NCBI RefSeq assembly: GCF_013377855.1
Contig: NZ_JABXYJ010000004.1
Location: 62,001-126,000 of the forward strand
Direction of reading: 5' to 3'
From: Cognatundibacterium oligocarboniphilum
Lineage (GTDB): Bacteria > Pseudomonadota > Gammaproteobacteria > Burkholderiales > Burkholderiaceae_D
DNA: 64,000 nt
Shown in pieces: positions 25,389 to 35,379 of this stretch. The notes under the pieces were generated by a model. The model was not told the DNA's origin. It saw nothing but the letters and a program-made list of their open reading frames with translations, and did not search any database. The first letter of the stretch is position 1, and the number at the start of each line of letters is the position of its first letter. Both the position numbers and the translations under genes were made by a program.

Positions 25389-25781
25389 TCAGTAACGACT
25401 TGCAGACAAAGATTTGACTTGTAAACCAGCGATCCGGGTCGCTTCTGCAGCAGCATGCGGGATATCGCTGACCATCAGTCCCTGACGAACCGGCAAAGCA
25501 ATGGGCACAACCGGCTGACTCATGCTGCGGCTGACGTGGTTCAACATAGGACGCAGCATATACGCGACCGGAAACGCGATGGGCCAGGTGGTCAGCCACG
25601 CTTCCATCCAGGCACCGAAAAAATCGTTGCTGAAACCCAGCCACAGCAGGCGCATGACGGCCGTTGCGACCAGCGTGATCACGCCGGTACTCAGCATGGT
25701 CGGCAGCATGGATGCCAGGCTTTTGGAACCTGCAATCTGACGCGGTATCTTCTGTGGCAGAACAGAAACATAAGCTGACAT
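25389..25781 (-). CDS. DUF2798-type membrane protein
   Basis: A 130-residue protein with two hydrophobic segments, LPTMLSTGVITLVATAVMRLLWLGF and the segment ending FGAWMEAWLTTWPIAFPVAYML, which together match the DUF2798 pattern of small bacterial inner-membrane proteins. The C-terminal ~45 residues are polar. The start at 25781 has a GGAG site 8-10 bp upstream. Function of the family is unknown. It is followed by its own terminator and is oriented like the unknown gene upstream. Confidence 0.75.
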   Translation of the reverse strand: MSAYVSVLPQKIPRQIAGSKSLASMLPTMLSTGVITLVATAVMRLLWLGFSNDFFGAWMEAWLTTWPIAFPVAYMLRPMLNHVSRSMSQPVVPIALPVRQGLMVSDIPHAAAEATRIAGLQVKSLSASRY

Positions 25782-25857
25782 CGTTTTATCTCCGCAGGCA
25801 AAAATTTGTTGCATTGCAAAAGCAGGGATATGATCTGGCTTGTGCGAAATTTTTCAT

Positions 25858-26175
25858 TTATCCGCGGGCAGCCAGTGCACGCAATTCTGCCGCCATATTC
25901 GGCGATGTGCTGTCGAGGTCATTGGCAATATTGCGCACGGCCAGCATGCTGCGCAGATTACGCAGTGCGGATTTTTCTTCGCGGGTCTTATTCGGGAAAA
26001 CAGCCAGTTTCAAGGCGCGCAGCATACCTGCCAGTAACGGCTTGAACACGACCAGCATGGTGGTCAGCACGCCCAGACCCAGCAATGGACGGAATGAGGC
26101 GATCATTGTGCTGATGGCAGCTTCGGCAACAGGCAGGGCGCTGGTAGCGGGGAAGGCGATATTTAAGAAGTTCAT
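25858..26175 (-). CDS. Hypothetical membrane-associated protein
   Basis: A 105-residue protein. A hydrophobic stretch at about residues 25-50 (FRPLLGLGVLTTMLVVFKPLLAG) suggests one or two membrane helices. It is followed by a basic, helical tail with NKTREEKSALRNLRSMLA. I do not recognise the family. It is divergent from the LysR gene, separated by about 150 bp, which makes it a candidate target of that regulator together with the DUF2798-like gene. Confidence 0.65.
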   Translation of the reverse strand: MNFLNIAFPATSALPVAEAAISTMIASFRPLLGLGVLTTMLVVFKPLLAGMLRALKLAVFPNKTREEKSALRNLRSMLAVRNIANDLDSTSPNMAAELRALAARG

Positions 26176-26327
26176 GATGTTTTCTTTTTACTTTGACTTT
26201 ACGGAATAACGCCATATTATTGCATTGCAACATATAATCCCAATTTCCATTTCCTATAATTAATATATCGTTTGTGAATAATTGCAGTGAACGCTATATA
26301 TGAAGACAATATGTGGAGACCATCAGA

Positions 26328-27305
26328 ATGAACTTTCTGACATTAGATCTGAACTTATTGCGTGTGTTTGATGCCGTCATGATCGAACAGAATCTGACGC
26401 GGGCAGCCGATAAGCTGGCAATGACCCAGCCTGCGGTATCGAATGCACTGAAGCGCCTGCGCTATTCCCTGAATGATGAATTGCTGATCCGTACTGCTTA
26501 TGGTGTCAAACCGACGCCGCGCGCGGAAGCGCTGTGGCCGGTGATCCGCCAGGCGCTGTGCAGCCTGGAATCGGCGATCGCCCCGGACAGCTTTGATGTT
26601 TCCCAGACAAAAATCACCTTCCGGATGGCGATGGCGGATGCAACTGCCGCGCTCTGGATGCCGACCCTGGTCCGTTCAATCCAGAACGATGCGCCCGGCA
26701 TCAACGTGCGCATGGTGCCGTTAACAACCCGTGAGCCGCGCCCGATGCTGCTGCGCGGCGATATCGATATCGCCGTCGGCTTTTTCCCCGGCGTGGTGGC
26801 CCAACTGTCAGGCGGTCAAGCCGCGGGTAACAGTCCGATCCGGCACGAGCGGCTGTATTCCGGACGTTATGTCTGCGTCATGCGGCGCGACCATCCGCTG
26901 GCCGGTTCTGAACTGACGGTGGATGACTACTGCGCCGCCCGTCATCTGCTGGTGAGCTTTTCCGGCCGGGCGCACGGACTGATTGACGAAGTGCTGGCAA
27001 AGATGGGGCGGGAGAGGCATATCCTGCTGACCGTCAATCAATTCTTTACCGGTGGCAGGGTGGTTGCGCATTCCGATCTGATCACCGTCCTGCCGCGCCA
27101 CCTGATCAGTGCCACCGGCATGACCGAGGCGCTGATCTGGAAAGAGCTGCCGTTTGAAACCCCGCAGGTACATATCGATATGCTGTGGCATGAGCGTGAC
27201 AGCCGCAATCCGGCGCATCAGTGGCTGCGCGACAACCTGACCAGCATGACGCACTCCAATCTGGTGGCGGAACTGGAACAAAACAATATGGACGACGACA
27301 GCTGA
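26328..27305 (+). CDS. LysR-family transcriptional regulator
   Basis: A 325-residue LysR-type regulator of the NodD/PcpR-like branch. The N-terminal winged helix reads LDLNLLRVFDAVMIEQNLTRAADKLAMTQPAVSNALKRLR. A periplasmic-binding-protein-like effector domain starts near residue 90. The ATG at 26328 has GGAG 10 bp upstream; a GTG at 26313 is less likely. It is divergent from the two small membrane-protein genes. Effector and targets are unknown. Confidence 0.92.
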   Translation: MNFLTLDLNLLRVFDAVMIEQNLTRAADKLAMTQPAVSNALKRLRYSLNDELLIRTAYGVKPTPRAEALWPVIRQALCSLESAIAPDSFDVSQTKITFRMAMADATAALWMPTLVRSIQNDAPGINVRMVPLTTREPRPMLLRGDIDIAVGFFPGVVAQLSGGQAAGNSPIRHERLYSGRYVCVMRRDHPLAGSELTVDDYCAARHLLVSFSGRAHGLIDEVLAKMGRERHILLTVNQFFTGGRVVAHSDLITVLPRHLISATGMTEALIWKELPFETPQVHIDMLWHERDSRNPAHQWLRDNLTSMTHSNLVAELEQNNMDDDS

Positions 27306-27483
27306 AACCGGCACTGCGATGCGCTGAAGAATTGCACAGCCGGACAAAAATTGATAGGCTGCGGTATGTATTCTTCTTGGATTCAGACAGTCTGACCATC
27401 GGCCGGAAAGCCCGCTCTGCTGAAGGGTTTCCGGCAGACACGGGCTGTATAGAAGGCGGAACAGATTACTCTCATTCATCACC

Positions 27484-29529
27484 ATGCGACCAGCGACTCT
27501 CCCGCGTCATCTGTTATGCCTGCTGATATTTCTGATGTGGCTGCTGCCGGGCATCGCCACCCATGCCACTGCCGGCATACTCAGGCTGGATGACCGGCAG
27601 GAGCAAATATCGCTGCAATCCCATTTTCAGATGCTGGAAGACAAAACCAGCACACTGGATATCCGAGATATTCTGAAACCGGAAATCAACCAGCGCTTCC
27701 GCCCCATGTCCAGTAATCTCAGCGCTGGCTACAGCAATTCCGTGTTCTGGCTGCGGCTGGATCTGCAGCGCACACCTGAGAGCATTATCAGGAACTGGAT
27801 GCTGGAAATCACACCGGTTATGCTGGACGATATTCGTCTGTATCAGCAAGCGCAGGACGGCAGTATCCGCATGCGCCGGGCCGGTGACCGCATTCCGTTT
27901 TCCGAACAGGAAATCCGGTTTCATTACCCCGTGTTCCCGCTGCAACTCGATGACACCGCCGTCACCACGGTATATCTGCGGATACAGAGCACCAGCTCGG
28001 TGTTCCTGAGAGCGACGCTATGGGCGCGGGACCGGTTTGCCGAATCTTCCAATTACAGGTCCAATATGATGGGCATGTATTACGGCATCATGCTGGCGAT
28101 GATTGTCTACAACGCACTGCTGATGATCAGTTATCGCGATATCTCCATGCTGCATTATCTGATGCTGTCACTCAGCACGCTGGCAGCTGGCATGAGCGTC
28201 AACGGACATCTGGCGATGTATGTGGCACCGGACTGGCCCTGGCTGGTCGATATAGTGCCGGCGCTGTCTTCGCAGACCATAGTCTTGAGTTCATCGCTGT
28301 TTATTTCCAGTTTTATGCACCTCAAAACGACGATGCCGCGCACGTATCTGCTGTTTCGGGGTATCCAGCTGTTTGAACTGGTGATGATCGGCTTTGTCCT
28401 GGCCGGTTATAACCCGCAGATTGCCGCCATCGCGCAGTCAGTCGGTCTGGCGCAGATTCTTTTGTACCTGCCGGTCTGCCTGCTGTCCGGTTTGCGCGGT
28501 TATGCGCCTGGCTATATCGTACTGGCAGCGTCTGCGGCATGGATTTCCGGCGTATCGCTGGTGCCGTTGCGCAATCTCGGTATCATTGAACCGAGCTGGA
28601 TCACCGATTACAGCTTCCAGATCGGTTCTGCGATCGAAGTGATTTTGCTGGCACTGGCGCAGGCTTACCGCATCAGCCTGATTAAGAAGGAAAGCTCCAG
28701 AGTGCAAAGGCAAATGTTGAGACTGTCGCAGCAGGCCGAATCCGAGCTGGAAGAAAAAGTGCAGCTGCGGACCGCTGAACTGGACGAAGCGGTGCTGCGA
28801 CTGGAAGTGCTGGACAAGCAGAAAAATGAATTTCTCGGCATCGCCGCGCATGACCTGAAAAATCCGTTGACCAGCATCATCGGCATGAGCAAGCTACTGC
28901 TCAACATGGGGCACCAGCTGTCAGAACCGCAAAAACAGCAGTATTGTGAGCGCATCAGTACCAGCGGCGAACGCATGATGCATATTGTGACGAATCTGCT
29001 GGATGTGAATGCGCTGGAATCCGGCCAACTGAATCTGTCGCCGGAAACGATCGATCTGGGCAAACTACTCAACGAAACCGCACAGCAATATGAAGAGATG
29101 CTGAAAGCCAAAGGACTCCGTGCCGTGATCCATGCCGGGCGTGCCGTGATGATCCGGGGCGATGTCAGCGCCTGCACCCGCATTATTGATAACCTGGTGT
29201 CAAATGCCATCAAGTTTTCGCCGCCCGGCAGGCATATCTGGCTGCATCTGAGCGAGCAGGACGGCATGGGGCGGCTGGAAATCAAGGACGAAGGTCCCGG
29301 CCTGTCGGCAGAAGACCAGACGCATTTATTTACCAAGTTTTCGCGCCTGTCCCCGACTCCGACAGCGGGCGAACATTCCAGCGGGCTCGGTTTATCGATT
29401 GTTAAAAAACTCAGCGAAGCACAGCAAGGGCGGGTTCATTGTGTCAGTACGCCGGGGCAGGGCGCGGCATTCATCGTCGAACTGCCGCTGGCCATGATCG
29501 ATCCGGCGACGCTCTTCAATCCTGCCTGA
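27484..29529 (+). CDS. Sensor histidine kinase with 7TMR-DISM module
   Basis: A 681-residue membrane kinase. Order: signal-like helix (residues 1-30), an extracellular 7TMR-DISM extracellular-2-type beta domain (about 45-180), seven transmembrane helices (about 190-400), a short coiled coil, then HisKA with the phospho-acceptor His456 (AAHDLKNPLTS), and HATPase_c with N box DNLVSNAIKFS, DEGPGLS and SGLGLSIVKKLS. The DISM domain is thought to bind a carbohydrate-like or other small ligand. No response regulator is adjacent, so the partner is unknown. Confidence 0.92.
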   Translation: MRPATLPRHLLCLLIFLMWLLPGIATHATAGILRLDDRQEQISLQSHFQMLEDKTSTLDIRDILKPEINQRFRPMSSNLSAGYSNSVFWLRLDLQRTPESIIRNWMLEITPVMLDDIRLYQQAQDGSIRMRRAGDRIPFSEQEIRFHYPVFPLQLDDTAVTTVYLRIQSTSSVFLRATLWARDRFAESSNYRSNMMGMYYGIMLAMIVYNALLMISYRDISMLHYLMLSLSTLAAGMSVNGHLAMYVAPDWPWLVDIVPALSSQTIVLSSSLFISSFMHLKTTMPRTYLLFRGIQLFELVMIGFVLAGYNPQIAAIAQSVGLAQILLYLPVCLLSGLRGYAPGYIVLAASAAWISGVSLVPLRNLGIIEPSWITDYSFQIGSAIEVILLALAQAYRISLIKKESSRVQRQMLRLSQQAESELEEKVQLRTAELDEAVLRLEVLDKQKNEFLGIAAHDLKNPLTSIIGMSKLLLNMGHQLSEPQKQQYCERISTSGERMMHIVTNLLDVNALESGQLNLSPETIDLGKLLNETAQQYEEMLKAKGLRAVIHAGRAVMIRGDVSACTRIIDNLVSNAIKFSPPGRHIWLHLSEQDGMGRLEIKDEGPGLSAEDQTHLFTKFSRLSPTPTAGEHSSGLGLSIVKKLSEAQQGRVHCVSTPGQGAAFIVELPLAMIDPATLFNPA

Positions 29530-29623
29530 GAGCGCCGTCCGGCAACACTGCGCAGCGTTCTGCCCCGTAGCGGGGTGATTACTTTACAATCACGTCTGAT
29601 TTAAAATTTTGATCGGCAATTTT

Positions 29624-30340
29624 ATGTTCACAGGCATTGTTCAGGGCGTTGCCCATATCGCAGACATCAAAGACCTGCCGGGCTTGCGCAGTTTCCGAAT
29701 TGAATTTCCCGAAGGCTTTGCCAAAGACCTGGAGATCGGTGCCAGCGTCGCTGTCGACGGCGTTTGCCTGACGGTCACCCAGTTGCACGGGGCAAACGCT
29801 GCCAATTTCGATGTGATGCAGCAAAGCCTGAACATCACCACGCTGGGCAGCTATGCCCACAACAGCCGGGTCAACGTGGAGCGCGCCGCGCGCGATGGTG
29901 CTGAAATCGGCGGCCATCCTTTATCCGGCCATGTGGATTTCACCGCCCGGCTGGCGGCCATCCGTCAGACTGACAATAATTATGTGCTGCGTATTGCTGT
30001 TCCACCCGAATGGCTGCGCTACATCTTCGCCAAGGGTTATATCGCCGTCAACGGCGCCAGCCTGACGATTGCCGAAGTCAACCGTGCCGAAAGCTGGTTT
30101 GAAATCTGGCTGATTCCGGAAACCCTGCGCATGACCGTGTTTGCAGAAAAGACCGTGGGTGCGGCCCTGAATATCGAAATCGAACGCAGCACCCAGGTGA
30201 TCGTCGATACCGTGCATACCATACTCAGCGACACGCTGGGTCCGCTGCTACCAGCGCTGGAAACCCTGTTGCAACAACAGGGGGTGGATAACAGCCGGCT
30301 GTCCGGTCTGCTGGAATCGGTAAAAAACAGTCACCGCTAA
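29624..30340 (+). CDS. ribE: Riboflavin synthase alpha chain
   Basis: A 238-residue lumazine-binding-repeat protein. The first barrel starts MFTGIVQGVA and has VDGVCLTVT; the second starts near residue 100 (GHPLSGHVDFTA) and has VNGASLTI. It dismutates 6,7-dimethyl-8-ribityllumazine to riboflavin. It is about 25 residues longer than the E. coli enzyme, with a C-terminal extension after IERSTQV. No other rib gene and no FMN riboswitch lie nearby. The name ribE (E. coli usage ribC) follows the common Burkholderiales convention. A TTG five codons upstream is possible, but the MFTG start is conserved. Confidence 0.92.
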   Translation: MFTGIVQGVAHIADIKDLPGLRSFRIEFPEGFAKDLEIGASVAVDGVCLTVTQLHGANAANFDVMQQSLNITTLGSYAHNSRVNVERAARDGAEIGGHPLSGHVDFTARLAAIRQTDNNYVLRIAVPPEWLRYIFAKGYIAVNGASLTIAEVNRAESWFEIWLIPETLRMTVFAEKTVGAALNIEIERSTQVIVDTVHTILSDTLGPLLPALETLLQQQGVDNSRLSGLLESVKNSHR

Positions 30341-30405
30341 AGCCAGCCAGCACTCTGCGCAGGAGAATTGCACAATACATCATTATTGGTACCAGGCGGA
30401 CAGAA

Positions 30406-30786
30406 TTAAGCAATCTGCCCCATTTCCTTCAGCACCTCGTGTGCGGAACGGAAAGCATCAATCGCCAGTGGCATACCGCAGTACACGCTGGCATGCAACA
30501 AAACTTCCTGAATTTCCTGCATGCTGGCGCCATTATTCACCGCTCCACGCACATGACCTTTGATTTCATGCGCCCGGCCCAGTGCCGTCAGCATGGAGAT
30601 GGTCACCAGACTACGGGTTTTGAGTTCCAGCCCGTCACGGCACCAGACCGTGCCCCAGGCGTTGCGCGTTACAAACTCCTGTAACGGTGCCGTAAATGCA
30701 TCGTTCTGATTGAATGCCCGGGCAACAAACTCCTCTCCCATGACCTGTTTGCGAATCTGCAGACCGTCTTCAAATTGCTGATCCAT
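30406..30786 (-). CDS. pcaC: 4-carboxymuconolactone decarboxylase, PcaC-like
   Basis: A 126-residue carboxymuconolactone decarboxylase of the AhpD-like fold. It shares with PcaC the pattern DGLQIRKQVMGEEFV, RNAWGTVW, LELKTRSLVTISML, HEIKGHVRGAVNNG and VLLHASVYCGMP. PcaC acts in the protocatechuate branch of the beta-ketoadipate pathway. No other pca gene is near, so the role may be broader. A GAGGAAG ribosome site supports ATG 30786; a TTG directly before it also exists. It is convergent with ribE. Confidence 0.87.
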   Translation of the reverse strand: MDQQFEDGLQIRKQVMGEEFVARAFNQNDAFTAPLQEFVTRNAWGTVWCRDGLELKTRSLVTISMLTALGRAHEIKGHVRGAVNNGASMQEIQEVLLHASVYCGMPLAIDAFRSAHEVLKEMGQIA

Positions 30787-31125
30787 CAATTTCTTCCTCT
30801 GCTGGTTGATAAAATCGTCTCATCTTAAGGGGATCGGCCGTATTTCGGCAAATAGCGATAGCACTCAACATTTCCATATGGAAATGTTGCAGATGGTAAA
30901 AATTCATAAAAATGGCTTTTAAAAACGCACCGGACTGGCGCAGAATTATCCTGGTCAGGTGGAGTACCACAGGAGCAGTACATCTGGTGCAACAAGGCGC
31001 GATAACAACGACCGACCGGTTTTGCGCCCTCTTGATTAAATTACTGTGTCCGCTTTCATAGCCAGCGTCTAAAATGAAAAAATCCGCTACTTTTTTCAGC
31101 ACTGTTTGAACAGATCGGAAAAAAT

Positions 31126-32637
31126 ATGTCCTTCCTGAAGCCGGAAACACCGCGACTCTCTCCATGGAAAGTATTGCTGGTCGATGATGAGCCAGATGTC
31201 CATGACGTGACCAAGCTGACCCTGAGCCGTTTCCGGCTGGATGGGCGGGCGCTGGCATTTCTGGATGCCTACAGCGGCAAAGAAGCAAAAGAAATTCTGG
31301 CACGCGAACAGGATATCGCGCTGGTGTTTCTCGACGTGGTGATGGAAAACGATAATGCCGGGCTGGAAGTCGCACGCTGGCTGCGGCAGGATCAGAGTAA
31401 TTATTTCACCCGTATCGTCCTGCGCACCGGCCAGCCGGGCCAGGCGCCGGAAGAAAGCGTCATTGTGGAATACGACATCAATGACTATAAGGAAAAAACC
31501 GAGCTCGACCGCAAAAAGCTGTTCACCACCACCTTTGCCGCCTTGCGCGGCTACCGCGACATCATGACGGTGGAAGAGGCGCGCCGCTTCCAGTCCACCT
31601 ACCGCGAGGGACTGGAAAGAGTCATCGAAGCCTCCAGCCATATTTTTAAACAGCGCAATCTGTATGATTTTGCGCATGGCCTGCTGCAGCAGGTGGTCGC
31701 CCTGCTGCAGCTTGAAAACAGCATGCTGGTCAGATTACGCGGCGCTTCGGGGATTTCGGAAGAAAATAAATACGAAGTCATTGCCCGCATCGGTGACATG
31801 GGAAATGAAGAACCGATTTTTACACCGGAATTATTGACGCAGCTGAACGAAACCTGCATTAACCGCATCTCGCGCCTGTACGGCGATACCTATGTCGGCT
31901 ACTTTCCGAACAACAGCGGCAAAACCTCGCTGCTGGTGCTGCAGGGTGTGCATGATGTGTCTGAAGTTGATGCCAAGTTGCTGGAAATTTTTTCGTCCGG
32001 CGTGGCGATTGCGTTCGACAATATTCTGCTGAATCAGGAAATCACCGATACCCAGGGCGAGCTGATCATGCGTCTCGGCGATGTGGTGGAGTCGCGCTCG
32101 CACGAGGCTGGCAACCACGTGCGCCGCATGGCGGAAGTCTGCCATATGTTAGCCACCGAATCCGGTATGGACAGCGATCATGCCACCATCCTGCGGCAGG
32201 CAGCACCCATGCATGACATCGGTAAAATTGCGATTCCGGATGCCGTGCTGCTGAAACCGGGTAAGCTGAATGCCGAAGAATGGGAGATCATGAAACAGCA
32301 TCCGGATGTCGGCATGTCGATTCTGGACGGCTCGCAGCGCCCTATCCTGCGCGCCGCAGCCGTCATCGCGCACCAGCATCATGAAAAATTCGACGGCAGC
32401 GGCTATCCGCAAGGGCTGAAGGGTGAGGAAATTCATCCGTTTGCACGCATCGTCGCCGTCGCCGATGTCTTCGATGCCCTGATTCAGAAACGCTGCTATA
32501 AGCCGGCATGGCCGATTGAAGACGTGTTGAAACATTTGCAGGAAGTCGCCGGCACGCATCTTGATCCTCAATACGTACATATCCTGATCCGACATGTGGA
32601 TCAGGCGCTGGCGATTAATACCATGTATCCTGATTAA
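31126..32637 (+). CDS. Response regulator with DUF3369 and HD-GYP c-di-GMP phosphodiesterase domains
   Basis: A 503-residue three-domain protein. Receiver domain at residues ~14-140 with acidic pocket Asp20-Asp21 and phospho-acceptor Asp70 (VFLDVVME). DUF3369, a GAF-like region, spans ~165-300. The HD-GYP domain runs from ~320, with RSHEAGNHVRRMAE, the metal pair in PMHDIGKIAIPD, HQHHEKFDGSGYP and the GYP loop intact. It should hydrolyse c-di-GMP to GMP under control of phosphorylation. The soluble GAF kinase gene on the opposite strand ends 41 bp away and is a natural partner candidate. Confidence 0.95.
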   Translation: MSFLKPETPRLSPWKVLLVDDEPDVHDVTKLTLSRFRLDGRALAFLDAYSGKEAKEILAREQDIALVFLDVVMENDNAGLEVARWLRQDQSNYFTRIVLRTGQPGQAPEESVIVEYDINDYKEKTELDRKKLFTTTFAALRGYRDIMTVEEARRFQSTYREGLERVIEASSHIFKQRNLYDFAHGLLQQVVALLQLENSMLVRLRGASGISEENKYEVIARIGDMGNEEPIFTPELLTQLNETCINRISRLYGDTYVGYFPNNSGKTSLLVLQGVHDVSEVDAKLLEIFSSGVAIAFDNILLNQEITDTQGELIMRLGDVVESRSHEAGNHVRRMAEVCHMLATESGMDSDHATILRQAAPMHDIGKIAIPDAVLLKPGKLNAEEWEIMKQHPDVGMSILDGSQRPILRAAAVIAHQHHEKFDGSGYPQGLKGEEIHPFARIVAVADVFDALIQKRCYKPAWPIEDVLKHLQEVAGTHLDPQYVHILIRHVDQALAINTMYPD

Positions 32638-32678
32638 ACCGCACTGACAGCAACGGGACTGCTCTTGCAGCGGGAGTG

Positions 32679-34721
32679 TTATGCAGCGCCATCCACTCTG
32701 CCGGCTCGTGAAGCAGACGAGAGTGCAGTCCGGATACGGGGAAACTGCATCTGGTAAGTCAGCCCCTGTCCCGGGCTGCTGCTGGCATTCAAAGTTCCGC
32801 CCAGCGGTCCGGTCACCAGATTGTAGGAAATATGCGCACCAAGTCCGCTGCCACCCTGGCCGCGCTTGGTGGTGTAAAACGGCTCAAATAATTTTTCCAG
32901 CGCAGCCTGACTCATGCCGATGCCATCATCAGCATACGTCATGTGCACAGTGTCCTGCTCGGCGTGAGCACGAATCAGGATATACCCTTCATCGCGCCCT
33001 TCAAAACCGTGCATCAGTGAATTGGTGAGCATGTTGGTCAGTATCTGCGAAACGGCTCCGGGATAAGTCCGCATCAGGATGCCGGGCGGACAGTCGATCC
33101 GCACCTTATACTGATGGCCTTTCAGCTTGGGCTGCAGCGACAGCAGCACTTCATCCAGATAAGCGCGCAAATCGAATTCGCGGATACTTTCCGAAGACTG
33201 GTCCACCGCGACCTGCTTGAAGCTTCTGACCAGCGCCGCGCCGCGCAGACAGTTGGTCATCAGAATCCGCAGCGACTGGTCCAACACATCAAAAAATTGG
33301 TTCAGACCAGATTCATCGAGGTGTTCCTGTTCCAGTTCCTTGCGCACCAGCGCCAGCTCTTCGACGATATGACTGGCAGCTGTCACGCAAATTCCAAGCG
33401 GCGTATTGATCTCGTGCGCCACACCGGCCACCAGACGTCCTAATGACGCCAACCGGTCCTGATCCACCAATTCTTTTTGTGCCTTTTTCAGTGCAGTCAG
33501 CATCTGGTTCAGTGCATCGTTCTGCAGCTTCAGTTGTTCTTTGGCGATACGGTTATTTTCATCGGCCTTCATTCTGGCAAATGCCGCCGCCACATGGTGT
33601 GCGACAAATTCAATCAGGTCCTTATCTGCTTCGGAATACGTCACGGCTGCATCGTAGCTTTGCAGAATGATGACCCCATATACGACATCAGCGGCAATCA
33701 GCGGCGCACCGATCCAGCTATAAACAGCCAGACTCCCCAATGCCAGGATCGTGCCGTTATCGATCATTTCCAGTAACTGCGCACGGTTGATCAGCTGTGT
33801 CTGCCGGTTCTGTATCACATACGAAGTCATTCCTGAACCGAGCGGAAAACGCTTTCCCAGTGCGCTGTTTCCATCGACTTCATCGACCGAATATTCAATG
33901 CTGAATTCCTGACTGTCTTCATGAAACAGCGCCACCATAAAATTTTTGGAAGGTACCAGCTGACTGATGATTTCGTGCAGGCGGGAAAATTTCCGATCGT
34001 CTTCCGATGCCTGCACCGATAGTTCTGCAATCTGGAATAACACTCTTTGCAGAGTCTCGGCTTTTTTGCGCTCCTCAATTTCATGTTCCAGCATCAGGGT
34101 ACGTTCCCGCACAGCCTGCTCCAGCCGGTCAACGCTGAACAAGCTTTGCAAGGCTGCCGAGACATGGGCAGCAATCAGTCCGAAAATTTTCTGATCTTCT
34201 TCGGTATAAATATGAGTGGGGTCATAGCTCTGCACCACCATCACGCCGAGCGAATGGCGCTGATGATCCAGCAAGGGATGTCCCATCCAATGTTCTGCAC
34301 GGGTGCCCGAGCCCCAGGTTTTGTTTTCCCGCTCACGGGCTGCGTCCTCCTCGGCGGTCATCACAAGGGGCCGACGGTTCAGGATCACCCAGGCGGTCGG
34401 GGATGCCTCCGGCGAATCCAGCGGAAAGCGCTGTTCGGGATCAAGCGGCGTATCGAATTCATCGACTTCATACACATAGCGCACGCTGTACGTGGCATGG
34501 TCGAATAAAGCCACATAAAAATTGGCCGCATACATGATGCGGCCGGTGATCTGATGGACAGACTGCAGAAAACTGACGATATCGCTGCAGGCAGCAGACA
34601 GTCTGCTGATTTCCAGCACCGCATTCTGTACGGCTTCGAGTCTTTCCAGTCGTTTTTTCATGGGTGTTTCACTATCGAGATACGCCGGATTTTTTTCCGG
34701 CGACATACCAACAATGTCCAT
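32679..34721 (-). CDS. Soluble GAF-domain sensor histidine kinase
   Basis: A 680-residue cytoplasmic kinase without membrane segments. It has two similar GAF modules (about residues 30-195 and 235-385), each with a RFPL(D/G)S and SYD.....YSEADK-type pattern, a coiled coil, then HisKA with His436 (GVAHEINTPLGI) and HATPase_c with NMLTNSLMHGF, DDGIGMS and GQGGSGLGAHI. The two GAF domains may bind c-di-GMP, cyclic nucleotides or small ligands. It is convergent with the HD-GYP response regulator, which makes a two-component pair likely but unproven. Confidence 0.92.
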   Translation of the reverse strand: MDIVGMSPEKNPAYLDSETPMKKRLERLEAVQNAVLEISRLSAACSDIVSFLQSVHQITGRIMYAANFYVALFDHATYSVRYVYEVDEFDTPLDPEQRFPLDSPEASPTAWVILNRRPLVMTAEEDAARERENKTWGSGTRAEHWMGHPLLDHQRHSLGVMVVQSYDPTHIYTEEDQKIFGLIAAHVSAALQSLFSVDRLEQAVRERTLMLEHEIEERKKAETLQRVLFQIAELSVQASEDDRKFSRLHEIISQLVPSKNFMVALFHEDSQEFSIEYSVDEVDGNSALGKRFPLGSGMTSYVIQNRQTQLINRAQLLEMIDNGTILALGSLAVYSWIGAPLIAADVVYGVIILQSYDAAVTYSEADKDLIEFVAHHVAAAFARMKADENNRIAKEQLKLQNDALNQMLTALKKAQKELVDQDRLASLGRLVAGVAHEINTPLGICVTAASHIVEELALVRKELEQEHLDESGLNQFFDVLDQSLRILMTNCLRGAALVRSFKQVAVDQSSESIREFDLRAYLDEVLLSLQPKLKGHQYKVRIDCPPGILMRTYPGAVSQILTNMLTNSLMHGFEGRDEGYILIRAHAEQDTVHMTYADDGIGMSQAALEKLFEPFYTTKRGQGGSGLGAHISYNLVTGPLGGTLNASSSPGQGLTYQMQFPRIRTALSSASRAGRVDGAA

Positions 34722-34770
34722 GCTCAGTGTACTGCAGATCAGCGCGACACCTTGACTGTCGCGGGAAAAT

Positions 34771-35229
34771 TTATTTGATCGGCAGGCAACTGGTGTTTTT
34801 GACTTCTTCCATCACGGCATAGGTGTGTGTTTCGCGGACGCCACTCAGTTGCAGCAAGGATTTTCCGAGGAAATCGCGATAGGCGTTCATGTCTTTGACC
34901 CGTGCTTTCACGAGATAGTCGAAGCCGCCCGCCACCATGTGGCATTCGAGTACTTCGGGAATAGCCTGCACGCCGCGCCGGAACGCATCAAACACGTCGG
35001 GCGTTGTGCGGTCGAGCACGACTTCGATAAATACCAGCAGCGCCACATCCAGCAGATGCGGGTTCAGTTGTGCGGTATAGCCGAGGATATAACCAGATTC
35101 CTGCAGTTTGCGCACACGTTCCAGACAAGCGGCAGGAGAGAGGTTAACCCGTGTCGCCAGTTCTACGTTACTGATGCGGCCATCATTTTGTAATTCGGCC
35201 AGAATTCTTTTACTGATTTTGTCGAGCAT
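34771..35229 (-). CDS. Lrp/AsnC-family regulator of putA
   Basis: A 152-residue Lrp/AsnC protein: N-terminal helix-turn-helix (LDKISKRILAELQNDGRISNVELATRVNLSPAACLERVRKL) and a C-terminal RAM ligand-binding domain (HMVAGGFDYLVKARV). It is divergent from putA with a 150-bp AT-rich intergenic region. Such a pairing usually means proline-responsive activation of putA (PutR or BkdR-like). The adjacent PutA lacks its own DNA-binding domain, which fits. Confidence 0.9.
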   Translation of the reverse strand: MLDKISKRILAELQNDGRISNVELATRVNLSPAACLERVRKLQESGYILGYTAQLNPHLLDVALLVFIEVVLDRTTPDVFDAFRRGVQAIPEVLECHMVAGGFDYLVKARVKDMNAYRDFLGKSLLQLSGVRETHTYAVMEEVKNTSCLPIK

Positions 35230-35379
35230 AAGAAGTCAAAAATTGATCAGAAGGGAATTAATAAAATTCGGGATTATTTTCTCACAAAAAAGAAAATTTC
35301 GATATGTGTTCAGATTTCCAGAATTAATCATCAAAGAGCATCTATACAATGAAATCATATTTGTTCTCATTATTCTTCT

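Noticed and set aside
29530-29623. FMN riboswitch before riboflavin synthase
   Set aside because: The gap is under 100 bp and lacks the conserved FMN-element helices and junction sequence.
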